Origin: Streptomyces sp. NBC_01016
Lineage (GTDB): Bacteria > Actinomycetota > Actinomycetes > Streptomycetales > Streptomycetaceae
Length of the DNA stretch: 64,000 nt
Reading direction: 5' to 3'
Assembly (NCBI RefSeq): GCF_026341035.1
Contig: NZ_JAPEOQ010000001.1
Span: 1,488,001-1,552,000, forward strand
A model generated the notes under the pieces. The model made no database searches. It saw only the letters and a program-made list of their open reading frames with translations, and had not been told where the DNA came from. A program made the translations under genes and the position numbers. Below are positions 17,743 to 26,227 of the stretch, one piece after another; the first letter of the stretch is position 1, and the number at the start of each line of letters is the position of its first letter.

Positions 17743-18562
17743 GGGCGTAATCCTGCGCCACGGAGTCGAGCAGAGCCAGGGACTGTTTCGGGGTGAGCGC
17801 GTTGGCCCTGAGCAGGTCGTAGGACAGTTGGTGGCGGGTGACGGTGGCCGGATCGTCCAACAGGCGTCCTGTTGCGGGGGCTTCGATCAGGGTGAGTGGC
17901 GGTGCGTCCTCGAAGTACATGAGCTTGAGTGATCCGTGCAGCGACGCGTGGCCGCCCGCCGCGAACGGGAGGACCTGGACAACTGCCCGGCGTCTGCGGA
18001 CCAGGTCGGCGATGTGGCGCAGGTTCGCGGCGATCACCGCGGGGCCACCGACCGGTCGGCGCAGCGCAGCCTCGTCCAGGACCGCCCACAACAACGGGGT
18101 TGTTGGATTGTCGAAGAGGCGGGCGCGCTCGACGCGGGCCGACAAAAGCTTGTCGATCACTTCGTCCGGTGCCGTGGGCTGGTAGTCGAGGAATACCGCG
18201 CGGGCGTAGTCCGGTGTCTGGAGGAGTCCGGGGATGAGCATCGCCCCGTACTCCATGATCGTGGTGGCCAGCGCCTCCGCCTCGGCCGCTTCGGCAAAGT
18301 GCTCCGGGTGCTTCGACCTGTTCGCCTTCTCGCAGTTGCGGGTGAAGAAGCCGCCCGTGTTCAGCTGCTCGTCGAGGCGTTTCGCCATGTCCGGCAGGAT
18401 GCGCCGCGTCCCCGCTTCCATCTGGCCGACGTACGAGCCGCTGACGAACAGCAGCTCACCCAGGGACTGCTGAGTGAGGTTCGCTCTCTCGCGGGCGTGG
18501 CGCAGTTCTTCGCCGATCATGACGCGGCGGGATGACGGGTCGAGGTCCTTCGGTCCGGTCAC
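17723..18562 (-). CDS. XRE-family regulator with DUF5753 domain (WhiJ-like)
   Basis: 279 residues. The N-terminal XRE helix-turn-helix (IGEELRHARERANLTQQSLGELLFVSGSYVGQMEAG) is followed by a DUF5753 domain with PGLLQTPDYARAVF, RQ-type core and VLPFAAGGHASLHGS. GTG 18562 has GGGAG at 9 nt; an ATG at 18568 and TTG at 18571 are alternatives. It forms a two-gene unit with the overlapping DUF397 gene, the partner being thought to antagonise or tune the regulator. Confidence 0.88.
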   Translation of the reverse strand: MTGPKDLDPSSRRVMIGEELRHARERANLTQQSLGELLFVSGSYVGQMEAGTRRILPDMAKRLDEQLNTGGFFTRNCEKANRSKHPEHFAEAAEAEALATTIMEYGAMLIPGLLQTPDYARAVFLDYQPTAPDEVIDKLLSARVERARLFDNPTTPLLWAVLDEAALRRPVGGPAVIAANLRHIADLVRRRRAVVQVLPFAAGGHASLHGSLKLMYFEDAPPLTLIEAPATGRLLDDPATVTRHQLSYDLLRANALTPKQSLALLDSVAQDYAHEEPHP

Positions 18563-18678
18563 GTGCATCAACTCCCGGTCCAGCAGCGGCGTCTGTTGGG
18601 CCGCTGCCCCTGGTCAGCGTAGAGCCGGACCGGTCACTCTGTGTTGCGAAAGCGGAACTCGGAGTGGAGGAGTGCGTG

Positions 18679-18900
18679 ATGGTGGTGCGGGACGCGGAGC
18701 GGTTGCGGGTGGTCGAGGACGTGGTCGCTCAACTGCGGGCGGAGACCGGAGTGTTGGGCATCGTGCTGCCGTCACTGAGGGTCGACCCGGTGTCGGCCGC
18801 CGGTGAGGTCGGGTATCCGCTCGTCGACCTCGGGTGCGTGAACTTCGATACGGCGATGCGGATCGTCGCCGTACTGCATGAGAGGAGGCGCGGGGCGTGA
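18679..18900 (+). CDS. Small conserved Streptomyces protein, unknown function
   Basis: 73 residues, acidic and soluble (RDAERLRVVEDVVAQLRAETGVLGIVLPSL...VDLGCVNFDTAMRIVAVL). ATG 18679 lies 8 nt after GGAGG; a GTG three bases earlier is possible. It is divergent from the XRE/DUF397 pair and may belong to it. I do not recognise a functional domain. Confidence 0.65.
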   Translation: MVVRDAERLRVVEDVVAQLRAETGVLGIVLPSLRVDPVSAAGEVGYPLVDLGCVNFDTAMRIVAVLHERRRGA

Positions 18901-18971
18901 GTGTCCGGGCAGCCGAATCCGCGCCCGCGGGGGAGCTTCGGGCGCGGATTCGGTCGACCGGAGGGGACGGA

Positions 18972-19262
18972 TCAGGCTGAGGACTGTTCGGAGAAGCTCT
19001 GCCAAGTGTCGCGGCCTGCGCGCGTGGCGCTCGTGGCCGCTGCCTGTGCCTGGTGGAGGGTGCGGGCGGCCAGTTCGGACGGGGGGACGTCCCAGCTGCC
19101 GGTCCAGCTGCGGCCCGCGCGGGCCAGTTCGTAGACGAGGACGCCGACGCCCGCCATCGCGGTCAGCGTACCGATGCCGGTGAGTACGGCACCGGCTCCG
19201 AGGCGGCGCCGGTCCGGGCGGAACTCGGTCCAGGAGATCTTCGAAAGGGTGCTGTCAGCCAT
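18972..19262 (-). CDS. Small membrane protein, unknown function
   Basis: 96 residues with one clear transmembrane helix (LTGIGTLTAMAGVGVLVYELA) and a hydrophilic C-terminal part rich in Ala, Gln and Arg. No family recognised. Confidence 0.6.
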   Translation of the reverse strand: MADSTLSKISWTEFRPDRRRLGAGAVLTGIGTLTAMAGVGVLVYELARAGRSWTGSWDVPPSELAARTLHQAQAAATSATRAGRDTWQSFSEQSSA

Positions 19263-19339
19263 GCGCTCAGGATGCGGGAGGGCCGGGCCCGGCGCATGCG
19301 GAGCGGTGACCAGTGGGTGACGCGGCTCGTTGGGCGGGC

Positions 19340-19570
19340 ATGAAGAGCAGCCTGTGTATGCGCGTACTGACGACGGTTCTGGTGGTAGCGGGCTTCGCGG
19401 GAGTGGGTGCCCCTGTGGCGTCCGCTGCCGATCGTGATCCGGTTCCGGGCTCCGGCACCGTGATCATGTCGAATGAGGAGTGGGAGGCGTGGCAGCGGCT
19501 GAGCGATCTGCTGGGAGTGCCTCAGGAGTCGGGTGTGTACTACCTCGGTTCCTACGAGCCGCTCCGCTAG
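19340..19570 (+). CDS. Small secreted protein, unknown function
   Basis: 76 residues. A signal peptide (MKSSLCMRVLTTVLVVAGFAG...ASAAD) precedes a mature part of about 45 residues ending in GVYYLGSYEPLR. ATG 19340 is chosen because it begins the signal peptide. It is convergent with murP, with a shared hairpin terminator between. Confidence 0.62.
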   Translation: MKSSLCMRVLTTVLVVAGFAGVGAPVASAADRDPVPGSGTVIMSNEEWEAWQRLSDLLGVPQESGVYYLGSYEPLR

Positions 19571-19586
19571 TTCGTACGTACGCGAG

Positions 19587-19620
19587 AGGGCGGCGCCCCG
19601 TGCCTGTGGGGTGCCGCCCT
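19587..19620. terminator. Bidirectional terminator between the small secreted protein and murP genes
   Basis: Arms 19587-19599 and 19608-19620 pair almost fully (AGGGCGGCGCCCC with GGGGTGCCGCCCT). The convergent arrangement suggests it serves both genes. Confidence 0.75.
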
Positions 19621-19635
19621 TCGTGGTGACCGGGG

Positions 19636-21174
19636 TCAGACCTTTGCCGGTTCCTTCGGCTCCGGGGCCGGAGCCGCCGGGTTTGCCTCGGCGTGGGCCT
19701 CCGGGGATTCGCCCGCGTCCACGTCCTGGTTGAACTCGACCAGCATGTCCTGCGTGAAGCCGAAGTAGTACGTCGCCAGGAAGCCGACGATGTAGCCGAC
19801 CAGCAGGCCGCCCAGGTAGACCGCGCAGGTCAGGCCCAGGCCCTTGTTGCCGTCGAGGAGCGGGAACAGGGCCCAGCCGGACGGGCCGATGGCCGTCGAG
19901 CCGACCTGGGTGCCGAGCATCGAGAAGAGGCCGATGAACGCGCCGCCCGCCGCGCCGCCGACGCACGCCGTGATGAACGGGCGGCCGAGGGGGAGCGAGA
20001 CACCGTAGATGAGGGGTTCGCCGACGCCCAGGAAGCCCGCGGGGAGCGCCGACTTGATGGTCTTGCGGATCGACTTGTTGTGCTTGAGCTTCTTGAAGAC
20101 GGCGATCGCCGCGCCGACCTGGCCCGCGCCCGCCATCGCCAGGATGGGCAGCAGGACCGTGTAGCCCTGCTGCTCGATCAGGGTGGTGTGGATCGGGATC
20201 AGGGCCTGGTGGAGGCCCAGCATCACGAGGGGGAGGAAGAGGCCGCCGAGGACGGCGCCGGCGAAGATGCCGGTGTTCTCCAGGAGCCAGTTGGCGCCCG
20301 TACCGATCGCGGTGGAGACCTCACCCGCCACGAACATCAGGCCGAAGATCGTGACCAGGCCGGAGATGAGGATGGTGAGGGTGGGGGTGACCAGGACGTC
20401 GAGCGACTCCGGGACCCACTTGCGGCACCACTTCTCGATGTAGACCGCGAGCACCGCCGCGCCGAGCGCGCCGAGGACGCCACCCTGGCCCGGGGAGAGC
20501 TTGTGCCCGAACGCCGAGATCTCGGCGACGCCCGGGTAGACGATGATCGCTGCGACCGCGCCGCCGATGATCGGCGTACCGCCGAACTCCTTCGCCGTGT
20601 TGTAGCCGACGAAGACGGCGATCAGGGCCATGAAGCCGGAGGCGATCGCGGCGAGCGCCGGGGTGACCGACGGCAGCCAGCCCAGGTTGATCATCAGGCC
20701 GTTGAGGCCGGCGATGATGCCGCAGCCGATCAGGGCCGGGATCAGCGGCACGAAGATGTTGGCGATCTTGCGCAGGAACAGCTTGAACGGGGTGGCGTTC
20801 TTCGCCTTCTGCTGCGCCTTGAGCGCCGCGCCCTGGGCGGCGAGGTCGTCGGCGCCGCGGCCGCCGGCATCGGCGGGGGCGGGTGCGGGTGCCGGGGCGG
20901 CGGCCTTGCCCTCCTCCACCAGGGACTCGAACTCGGGGGTGACCCGGGCGACCTTCCCCGGCCCGAGGACGATCTGGTACGTGTCGTCCTCCACGACGCC
21001 CATGACGTCGGGAAGCGCCTTGAGCGCCTCGTCCTGGACGAGCGAACGGTCCGCGAGACCCAGCCGGAGGCGGGTCATGCAGTGGACCACGGAGGTGACG
21101 TTCGCTGCGCCGCCGACGAGCGGGAGGATCGCGGCGGCGACGGCGCGGTTCTTGTTCTCGGCGTTATCGGCCAT
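19636..21174 (-). CDS. murP: PTS sugar permease EIIBC, probable N-acetylmuramic acid type
   Basis: 512 residues. The N-terminal EIIB domain has the phosphocysteine Cys32 in VVHCMTRLRLGLAD, and a linker rich in Ala/Pro precedes the EIIC domain of about ten membrane segments (for example FVGYNTAKEFGGTPIIGGAVAAIIVYP and GVGEPLIYGVSLPLGRPF). No EIIA is fused, so phosphate must come from a shared EIIA such as Crr. Sequence alone does not separate the glucose, GlcNAc, sucrose and MurNAc types. The assignment to MurNAc rests on the adjacent murQ, 56 bp upstream on the same strand, and the RpiR regulator. Confidence 0.75.
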   Translation of the reverse strand: MADNAENKNRAVAAAILPLVGGAANVTSVVHCMTRLRLGLADRSLVQDEALKALPDVMGVVEDDTYQIVLGPGKVARVTPEFESLVEEGKAAAPAPAPAPADAGGRGADDLAAQGAALKAQQKAKNATPFKLFLRKIANIFVPLIPALIGCGIIAGLNGLMINLGWLPSVTPALAAIASGFMALIAVFVGYNTAKEFGGTPIIGGAVAAIIVYPGVAEISAFGHKLSPGQGGVLGALGAAVLAVYIEKWCRKWVPESLDVLVTPTLTILISGLVTIFGLMFVAGEVSTAIGTGANWLLENTGIFAGAVLGGLFLPLVMLGLHQALIPIHTTLIEQQGYTVLLPILAMAGAGQVGAAIAVFKKLKHNKSIRKTIKSALPAGFLGVGEPLIYGVSLPLGRPFITACVGGAAGGAFIGLFSMLGTQVGSTAIGPSGWALFPLLDGNKGLGLTCAVYLGGLLVGYIVGFLATYYFGFTQDMLVEFNQDVDAGESPEAHAEANPAAPAPEPKEPAKV

Positions 21175-21230
21175 GGTGCGTCTTGCCTTGCTGTGCAGGT
21201 GGTGCTCGGGGACGGGTGGGCGCGGGGGAG

Positions 21231-22178
21231 TTACTTGGTGGCGGCGGCCGCGAGCGCGGCGCGCAGGTGGCCGTCGGACTCCGTGAGGAGCCGGTCGGCG
21301 GTGGGGCCGTCGACGTCGCCGAGGACGACGAGGATGGCGCTCTTGACCTCGCCGTCGGTCGCGGCGAGCGCGGCCTCGATGGCGGCGTCGTCGGCGCCGG
21401 TGGCGAGGGAGACGATGCGGCGGGAGCGGGCCCGCAGCTTCTCGTTCGACGCGCGTACGTCGACCATGAGGTTTCCGTACGTCTTGCCGAGCCGGATCAT
21501 GGAGATCGTCGACAGCATGTTGAGCACGAGCTTCTGGGCCGTGCCCGCCTTCAGGCGGGTGGAGCCGGTGAGCAGCTCGGGGCCGACGACGACCTCGATG
21601 CCGTGGTCCGCGGCGGCGGCGAGGGCGCTGTCCGCGTTGCAGGACAGGCCGACGGTGAGCGCGCCGTAGCGGGCGCGGGCGTGCTCGACGGCGCCGATCG
21701 CGTACGGGGTGCGGCCCGAGGCCGAGATGCCGACGACGATGTCGTTCTCGGTGAGGTCGATGCCGTCCAGGTCGGCGGCCGCGAGCTCCTTGGAGTCCTC
21801 GGCGCCCTCGACGGCCTTGACCATGGCGGACGGGCCGCCCGCGATCAGGCCGACGACCTGGCCGTCCCACGTGTTGAAGGTGGGCGGGCACTCGGAGGCG
21901 TCGAGGACGCCCATCCGGCCGGCGGTGCCGGCGCCCGCGTAGACGAGGCGGCCGCCGCGGGCCATGCGGTCGGCGATGCCGTCGATCGCGGCGGAGATCT
22001 GGGGGAGCTGGGCCGCTACCGCGGTGGGGACGGTGGCGTCCTCGCCGTTCATCAGCTTCGCGATCTCCAGCGTGGAGAGCTGGTCGATCTCGGCGAGCTC
22101 CGGGCGGAATGCCTCCGTCGTGAGCGTGGCCAGTTGGGCGCGGAGGTCGGCGTAGGTGGCGTCGGGGGTGGCGGTCAT
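21231..22178 (-). CDS. murQ: N-acetylmuramic acid 6-phosphate etherase MurQ
   Basis: A 315-residue SIS-domain lyase that splits MurNAc-6-P into GlcNAc-6-P and D-lactate. Signature motifs: GRLVYAGAGTAGRMGVLDASECPPTF, VGISASGRTPYAIGAV and AGTAQKLVLNMLST. Length and order match the family. ATG 22178 begins MTATPDATY; the ribosome site is weak. It lies between murP and the RpiR-type regulator on the same strand, and its product is the substrate of NagA at 479-1615. Confidence 0.94.
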   Translation of the reverse strand: MTATPDATYADLRAQLATLTTEAFRPELAEIDQLSTLEIAKLMNGEDATVPTAVAAQLPQISAAIDGIADRMARGGRLVYAGAGTAGRMGVLDASECPPTFNTWDGQVVGLIAGGPSAMVKAVEGAEDSKELAAADLDGIDLTENDIVVGISASGRTPYAIGAVEHARARYGALTVGLSCNADSALAAAADHGIEVVVGPELLTGSTRLKAGTAQKLVLNMLSTISMIRLGKTYGNLMVDVRASNEKLRARSRRIVSLATGADDAAIEAALAATDGEVKSAILVVLGDVDGPTADRLLTESDGHLRAALAAAATK

Positions 22179-22250
22179 CGTGACAGTGCGGCTCTCTGTG
22201 CGAGGGGCGGGGCGGGTTCTGGTTGCGCGGCGGCGGGGTTGCGGTCGCGG

Positions 22251-22375
22251 GGCTCTGCCCCGGACCCCGCGCCTCAATCGCCGGCGGGGCTTGATAGATC
22301 GAGTCCGGCGGGACTTGATATTTCAAGCCCCTGCGGCGATTGAGCAGCGGGGTCCGGGGCGGAGCCCCGTGGCGG
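22251..22375. repeat. Two inverted GC hairpin repeats with 24-bp half-units between
   Basis: Two copies of the dispersed element face each other (22251-22290 and about 22336-22375). They are joined by two 24-bp half-units (22290-22313, 22314-22337) of the form CTTGAT-ATcgAG-CCGGCGGGA. This fills the gap between the rpiR stop and the murQ start and could form a large hairpin that reduces read-through. Confidence 0.85.
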
Positions 22376-22390
22376 GGGACCGGGTGGCGG

Positions 22391-23320
22391 TCACTGGCGG
22401 CCGCCCCGCGGAGTGGTCTGGTGGCGGTGGGCCAGGGCCTCGTACGAGGCCGAGAGGGCCGGCGCCGCCGTCTCGTACGTGCGTTGGGCTATGCCCACGA
22501 ACAGGCAGTCCACGACCAGGAGCTGGCTCGTGCGGGAGGACATCGCCGCGGGGCGCAGCTCGCTCTCGCGGGCGATGGACGTCGTCAGTATGTGGTCGGC
22601 GTACTGCGAGACCGGGCTGCCGGGGCGGCCGGTGATCGCGATCGTGGTGGCGCCGTGCTCGAAGGCGACCCGCAGCGGCTCGATCACGTCGCCGGTGGTG
22701 CCGGAGTGCGTGATCGCCACCGCCACGTCCCCGGAGCGGAGCGTCACCGCGTTGTGGACGGCCAGGTGCGGGTCGGAGTGCGCGTACGCGTGCCGCCCGA
22801 TGCGCAGCAGCTTCTGCGCGAGGTCCTGGGCCACGAGGCCGGAGGCCGCCATGCCGTAGATCTCGACGCGGCCCGCGCCCGCCATGGCGGTCACGGCGGC
22901 GCCGAGCTGCGTGGTGTCGAGTGCGGCCGCGGTGTCGGCGAGGGTCTGCTGCTCGTCGTAGGCGAGCTTGGCGACGACGTCGGTCAGCGGGTCGTCGACG
23001 GCGATGTCCGCGGTGACGGCGGGCGCCCGGCCCGACTGCTGCTGCGCGGCGAGGCCGGCGAGCGCCAGGCGCAGGTCCCGGTAGCCGGGGTAGCCGAGGA
23101 TGCGGGCGGTGCGGACGACCGTGGCCTCGCTGGTGCCGGTGAGCTCGGCGAGTCCGGTGACGGTCAGGGCGGCGCAGCCGGCCGGGTCCCCGGCGACCGC
23201 CTCGGCGACGCGCTGCATGGAGCGGGTCATGGACGGGGCGAGGGTGCGGACCTTGGCGGCGAGGGCCGCGGGGGCCGGCGGCGCGTCCCTGGCGAAACTT
23301 TCCTTCACGTCATTGCTCAC
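22391..23320 (-). CDS. RpiR-family transcriptional regulator (MurR-like)
   Basis: 309 residues: an N-terminal HTH_6 domain (LTVTGLAELTGTSEATVVRTARILGYPGYRDLRLAL) and a C-terminal SIS sugar-phosphate domain (VEIYGMAASGLVAQDLAQKL, VAITHSGTTGDVIEPLRVA). The ligand is probably MurNAc-6-P, as for E. coli MurR, because it stands upstream of murQ and murP. The start is GTG 23320, since the ATG two bases upstream is followed at once by a stop codon. A palindrome over the start region is a likely autoregulatory site. Confidence 0.85.
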   Translation of the reverse strand: MSNDVKESFARDAPPAPAALAAKVRTLAPSMTRSMQRVAEAVAGDPAGCAALTVTGLAELTGTSEATVVRTARILGYPGYRDLRLALAGLAAQQQSGRAPAVTADIAVDDPLTDVVAKLAYDEQQTLADTAAALDTTQLGAAVTAMAGAGRVEIYGMAASGLVAQDLAQKLLRIGRHAYAHSDPHLAVHNAVTLRSGDVAVAITHSGTTGDVIEPLRVAFEHGATTIAITGRPGSPVSQYADHILTTSIARESELRPAAMSSRTSQLLVVDCLFVGIAQRTYETAAPALSASYEALAHRHQTTPRGGRQ

Positions 23321-23325
23321 ATGAT

Positions 23326-23338
23326 GAAAGATATTTTC
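23326..23338. promoter_or_regulatory. Possible RpiR operator
   Basis: GAAAGATATTTTC is an AT-rich inverted repeat (GAAA-N5-TTTC), unusual in this GC background, that starts 6 bp upstream of the regulator's GTG. RpiR-type operators often have this GAAA/TTTC form. Confidence 0.55.
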
Positions 23339-23456
23339 GGAGGCGGGTCGGGTCAAGGGTCCTTCGGCCCGGGGCGGGGGACGTGAGGCCGGGGTTGCGG
23401 GCGCGGGGCTCCATATGGGCAATCGCCGGACGGGCTCCACATGCACAATTGAGGGC

Positions 23457-23837
23457 ATGGACACCATCAGCCCACTGGAGCAGGCCCTGCACGCGGCCCG
23501 CGCGCTCGTGCTCGCGGATCTGAAGGCGGGGGACGTCGCGGATTCGGACATCGTCTCGCTGGTGGAGGAGTCGATCGTCTCGCGGCGCTGGTGGGTGGAG
23601 CAGTGGCCGGAGGGCGTCGAGTTCGTGATCGGGCTCGTCGCTCAGGACGTCAAGGACGGGATCCTGGAGCGGCACGGGCGCTGGCCGCTGTGCCCGGTGT
23701 GCGGACCCGGCTCGAGTGCCGAGGCCCCGCACGCGCTGGACGTCGAGCCGGAGCTGGGCGCGGACCCGCACTGGGTGTGCTCCGAGGCGGGCGTCACCGT
23801 GGCGCCGGTCGGTGCCCTCGGGTCGGTGACGGGGTGA
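23457..23837 (+). CDS. Hypothetical soluble protein with CPVC motif
   Basis: 126 residues. An acidic helical N-terminal half (PLEQALHAARALVLADLKAGDVADSDIVSLVEE) is followed by WWVEQWPEGVEFVIGLVAQDVKDGILERHGRWPLCPVCG and a later WVC. CPVC plus the later Cys suggest a partial zinc site. GAGGG lies just before the ATG at 23457. It is probably cotranscribed with the next gene (8-bp gap). Function unknown. Confidence 0.7.
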   Translation: MDTISPLEQALHAARALVLADLKAGDVADSDIVSLVEESIVSRRWWVEQWPEGVEFVIGLVAQDVKDGILERHGRWPLCPVCGPGSSAEAPHALDVEPELGADPHWVCSEAGVTVAPVGALGSVTG

Positions 23838-23844
23838 CGGTCTC

Positions 23845-24111
23845 TTGACGGTCTACATAGATCCGCCGACCTGGCCGGGGCACGACCGTATGTGGTCGCA
23901 CCTGGTCAGTGACGTCTCGTACGACGAACTCCACGCGTTCGCCGAGAAGTTGGGCGTTCCGCCGCGCGCCTTCGAGCGCGATCATTACGACCTCCCGTCG
24001 CACCGGTACGTGGACGCGGTGCGCGCGGGAGCGGTCGAGATCGGCTCGAAGGAGCTGGTGCGCAGGCTTACGGACGCGGGCCTGCGGAGGCCGAAGGGAC
24101 GGCCGGCGTGA
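23845..24111 (+). CDS. DUF4031 protein
   Basis: 88 residues matching DUF4031: TVYIDPPTWPGHDRMWSHLVSD, FAEKLGVPPRAFERDHYDLP, YVDAVRAGAVEIGSKELVRRL. The start codon is TTG (23845), which the conserved N-terminus requires. Function unknown. Confidence 0.8.
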   Translation: MTVYIDPPTWPGHDRMWSHLVSDVSYDELHAFAEKLGVPPRAFERDHYDLPSHRYVDAVRAGAVEIGSKELVRRLTDAGLRRPKGRPA

Positions 24112-24112
24112 A

Positions 24113-24165
24113 ATCAAGCCCCGCCGGCGTTTGAGGCGCGGGGTCCGGGGCGGAGCCCCGCGGCG
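24113..24165 (+). repeat. GC hairpin repeat that also encodes the MFS C-terminus
   Basis: A full copy of the dispersed element. The reading frame of the minus-strand MFS gene continues into it and stops at 24114, so the last 15 or so residues (AGLRPGPRASNAGGA) come from the repeat. Confidence 0.85.
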
Positions 24166-25418
24166 TCGGGCACGGTCCCGGAACCTGTGACGACCTTCGA
24201 CGCCGTGCGCCGTTGCAGCCGCAGGGATGCCACCGTCGCGGCGAGGGCCACCACCGTCATCGCCGCGCCGGCCCAGGCGGTCGCCGGGTAGCCGAGGTCC
24301 GCGTCGATGACCGTGCCGCCGAGCCAGGGGCCGCCCGTGTTGCCCAGGTTGAAGGCGGCCGTCGTGGTGGCGCCCGCCAGGGTGGGGGCGGCGCCCGCGA
24401 CGTTGAACATCCGGGCGTTGAGGGCCGGCGCCGTGTAGAAGGCGGAGAAGCCGAGCAGGAACGACAGGGTCACCGCCGCGACCGCGAAGTGGCCGAGCAG
24501 GGCGAGCGCCGCGAGGAAGACGGTGGACGCGGTGATGCCGGTCAGCAGCACCCCGAAGAGGTGCGCGTCGGCGATCCGCCCGCCCAGCGTCGTACCGGCG
24601 AGCGCGCCGAACCCGAAGAGGGCGAGCACGGCCGGGACCCAGCCCTCGGGCAGGCCCGCGACGTCCGTCAGGAGCGGCGAGAGATAGCTGAACGCGCAGA
24701 AGACGCCGCCCGCGGCGAGCGCGGTGACGGCGATGGACAGCCACACCTGGCGGTCGGCGTAGATGCTCAACTCCCGCTTCAGGCGCGGCCGTTCGGCAGG
24801 AAGCGGGATCTTCGGCACGAGGGTCACGATGCCGACGAGGGCGATCGCGGAGGCCGCGCCCACCGCCCAGAACGCCGCGCGCCAGCCGAGCCCCTCACCG
24901 AGGAAGGCGCCCGCCGGGACACCGAGCACGTTCGCGATCGACAGGCCGCCGATCATCACGGCCATGGCGCGGGCCCGCTGGTTCACCGGCACCATCGCGA
25001 TGGCGACCGCGGCGCCGACCGCCCAGAAGCCGGCGCAGGCGAGGGCCGAGACGACGCGGGACGCGAACAGGATCTCGTAGGTCGGGGCGAGCGCGCCCGC
25101 GATCTGGCCCAGGCCGAACACCGTGATGAGCGAGATCAGGGTGGTCCGGCGCGGCAGGCGCAGCGTCGCCACGGCGAGCAGCGGGGCGCCGACCACCATG
25201 CCGATCGCGAAGGCCGAGATCAGCAGCCCGGCCTGCGGGATCGTGACGTCCATGTCGTCGGCGACCGCGGGGAGGATCCCGGAGAGCATGAACTCGCTGG
25301 TCCCGAGGGCGAAGACGCTGAGGCCGAGGATGTAGACGGCCAGGGGCATGCGGGTGGGAGTGCGGGTACGGGCGTTCGAGCGGAGGTCCGGGGAGTCTGG
25401 ACTGGGCTGTGGGGACAT
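24114..25418 (-). CDS. MFS drug-efflux-type transporter (DHA1; Cmx/AraJ-like)
   Basis: 434 residues with about 12 membrane segments. The start of the first segment (PLAVYILGLSVFALGTSEFMLSGILPAVADDM) and the motif-C-like segments are typical of the AraJ/chloramphenicol-efflux branch of the major facilitator superfamily. ATG 25418 gives a 22-residue cytoplasmic lead; ATG 25350 is an alternative. The C-terminal 15 residues are repeat-derived. The drug or sugar substrate cannot be assigned. Confidence 0.82.
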   Translation of the reverse strand: MSPQPSPDSPDLRSNARTRTPTRMPLAVYILGLSVFALGTSEFMLSGILPAVADDMDVTIPQAGLLISAFAIGMVVGAPLLAVATLRLPRRTTLISLITVFGLGQIAGALAPTYEILFASRVVSALACAGFWAVGAAVAIAMVPVNQRARAMAVMIGGLSIANVLGVPAGAFLGEGLGWRAAFWAVGAASAIALVGIVTLVPKIPLPAERPRLKRELSIYADRQVWLSIAVTALAAGGVFCAFSYLSPLLTDVAGLPEGWVPAVLALFGFGALAGTTLGGRIADAHLFGVLLTGITASTVFLAALALLGHFAVAAVTLSFLLGFSAFYTAPALNARMFNVAGAAPTLAGATTTAAFNLGNTGGPWLGGTVIDADLGYPATAWAGAAMTVVALAATVASLRLQRRTASKVVTGSGTVPDAAGLRPGPRASNAGGA

Positions 25419-25539
25419 GTAAGGAGCCAACCGGGGGGTGACGAGTGGCATTCCCGGACCGACGGCTCGTGGCACATCGTTCGTACGCCGTTCATACGCA
25501 CCGCCACGCGCACCGCCGAGCGCACTGCTCCGCGACGGG

Positions 25540-26199
25540 TCAGGGAGTCAGCAGATCCAGTTCCGCCGTCAGGTTCTCGCGGGCCGCGGACTCCCAGTGG
25601 GACCTGCCGTGCGGGGTCCTGAACAGCCGTGGCAGGTCGAGGAGTTGGCGCAGCACCCCGGCCCGACCCTCGCGGAACGCCTCGTCCGGCACGAAGGCGT
25701 ACTCCGCGCGGACGGCCTTGGTGTACGCGGCGTAGGCGGGTGCGGGCGCGGCCAGGATCGCCAGGTCGGCATCGCACAGCGCCTCGCCGTCGGTGTCGCC
25801 GTCGGCCGGGTCGTGGGTGACGGTGAGGCGGACGAGGCGGGCCACCTCGGCGACGTCCTCGGGCACCAACCCGGCCTCCGCCAGGGCGCGCTCGGCCAGG
25901 GCCGCGGACCGCTCCTCGTTCTCCGAGCGCTCGGGCCGGTACACCGCGTCGTGGAACCAGGCCGCCAGCCGTACGAGCTCGGGCCGCTCCGCGTGCTCCT
26001 CCAGCACGTCGATGTGGTCGAGCACCGCCGCGAGATGCTCGACCGTGTGGTACTTCCGCTGCGGCTCGGACCACCGGACCAGAAGATTGTCGGCATACGG
26101 ATACGGGTCGGCGCCTGCGTCTGATGTAGCCGCGCGCAGGGTGCGGGCCCAACGCTCGCGCAGGTCCGGGTCGGCCGTGGGGGCGTCGTGCTGCGTCAT
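25540..26199 (-). CDS. HD-domain-like metal-dependent hydrolase
   Basis: 219 residues. HTVEHLAAVLDHID, LVRLAAWFHDAVYRPERSENEERSA and TVTHDPADGDTDGEALCDADLAILA give the His/Asp pattern (H...HD...D) of the HD superfamily, in a form common in actinobacteria as a predicted metal-dependent hydrolase. Substrate unknown; nucleotides are a usual guess. Divergent from the HelD gene across a repeat-filled gap. Confidence 0.78.
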   Translation of the reverse strand: MTQHDAPTADPDLRERWARTLRAATSDAGADPYPYADNLLVRWSEPQRKYHTVEHLAAVLDHIDVLEEHAERPELVRLAAWFHDAVYRPERSENEERSAALAERALAEAGLVPEDVAEVARLVRLTVTHDPADGDTDGEALCDADLAILAAPAPAYAAYTKAVRAEYAFVPDEAFREGRAGVLRQLLDLPRLFRTPHGRSHWESAARENLTAELDLLTP

Positions 26200-26227
26200 G
26201 GGTCCGACCCTAGCTCCGTCCGCATAA

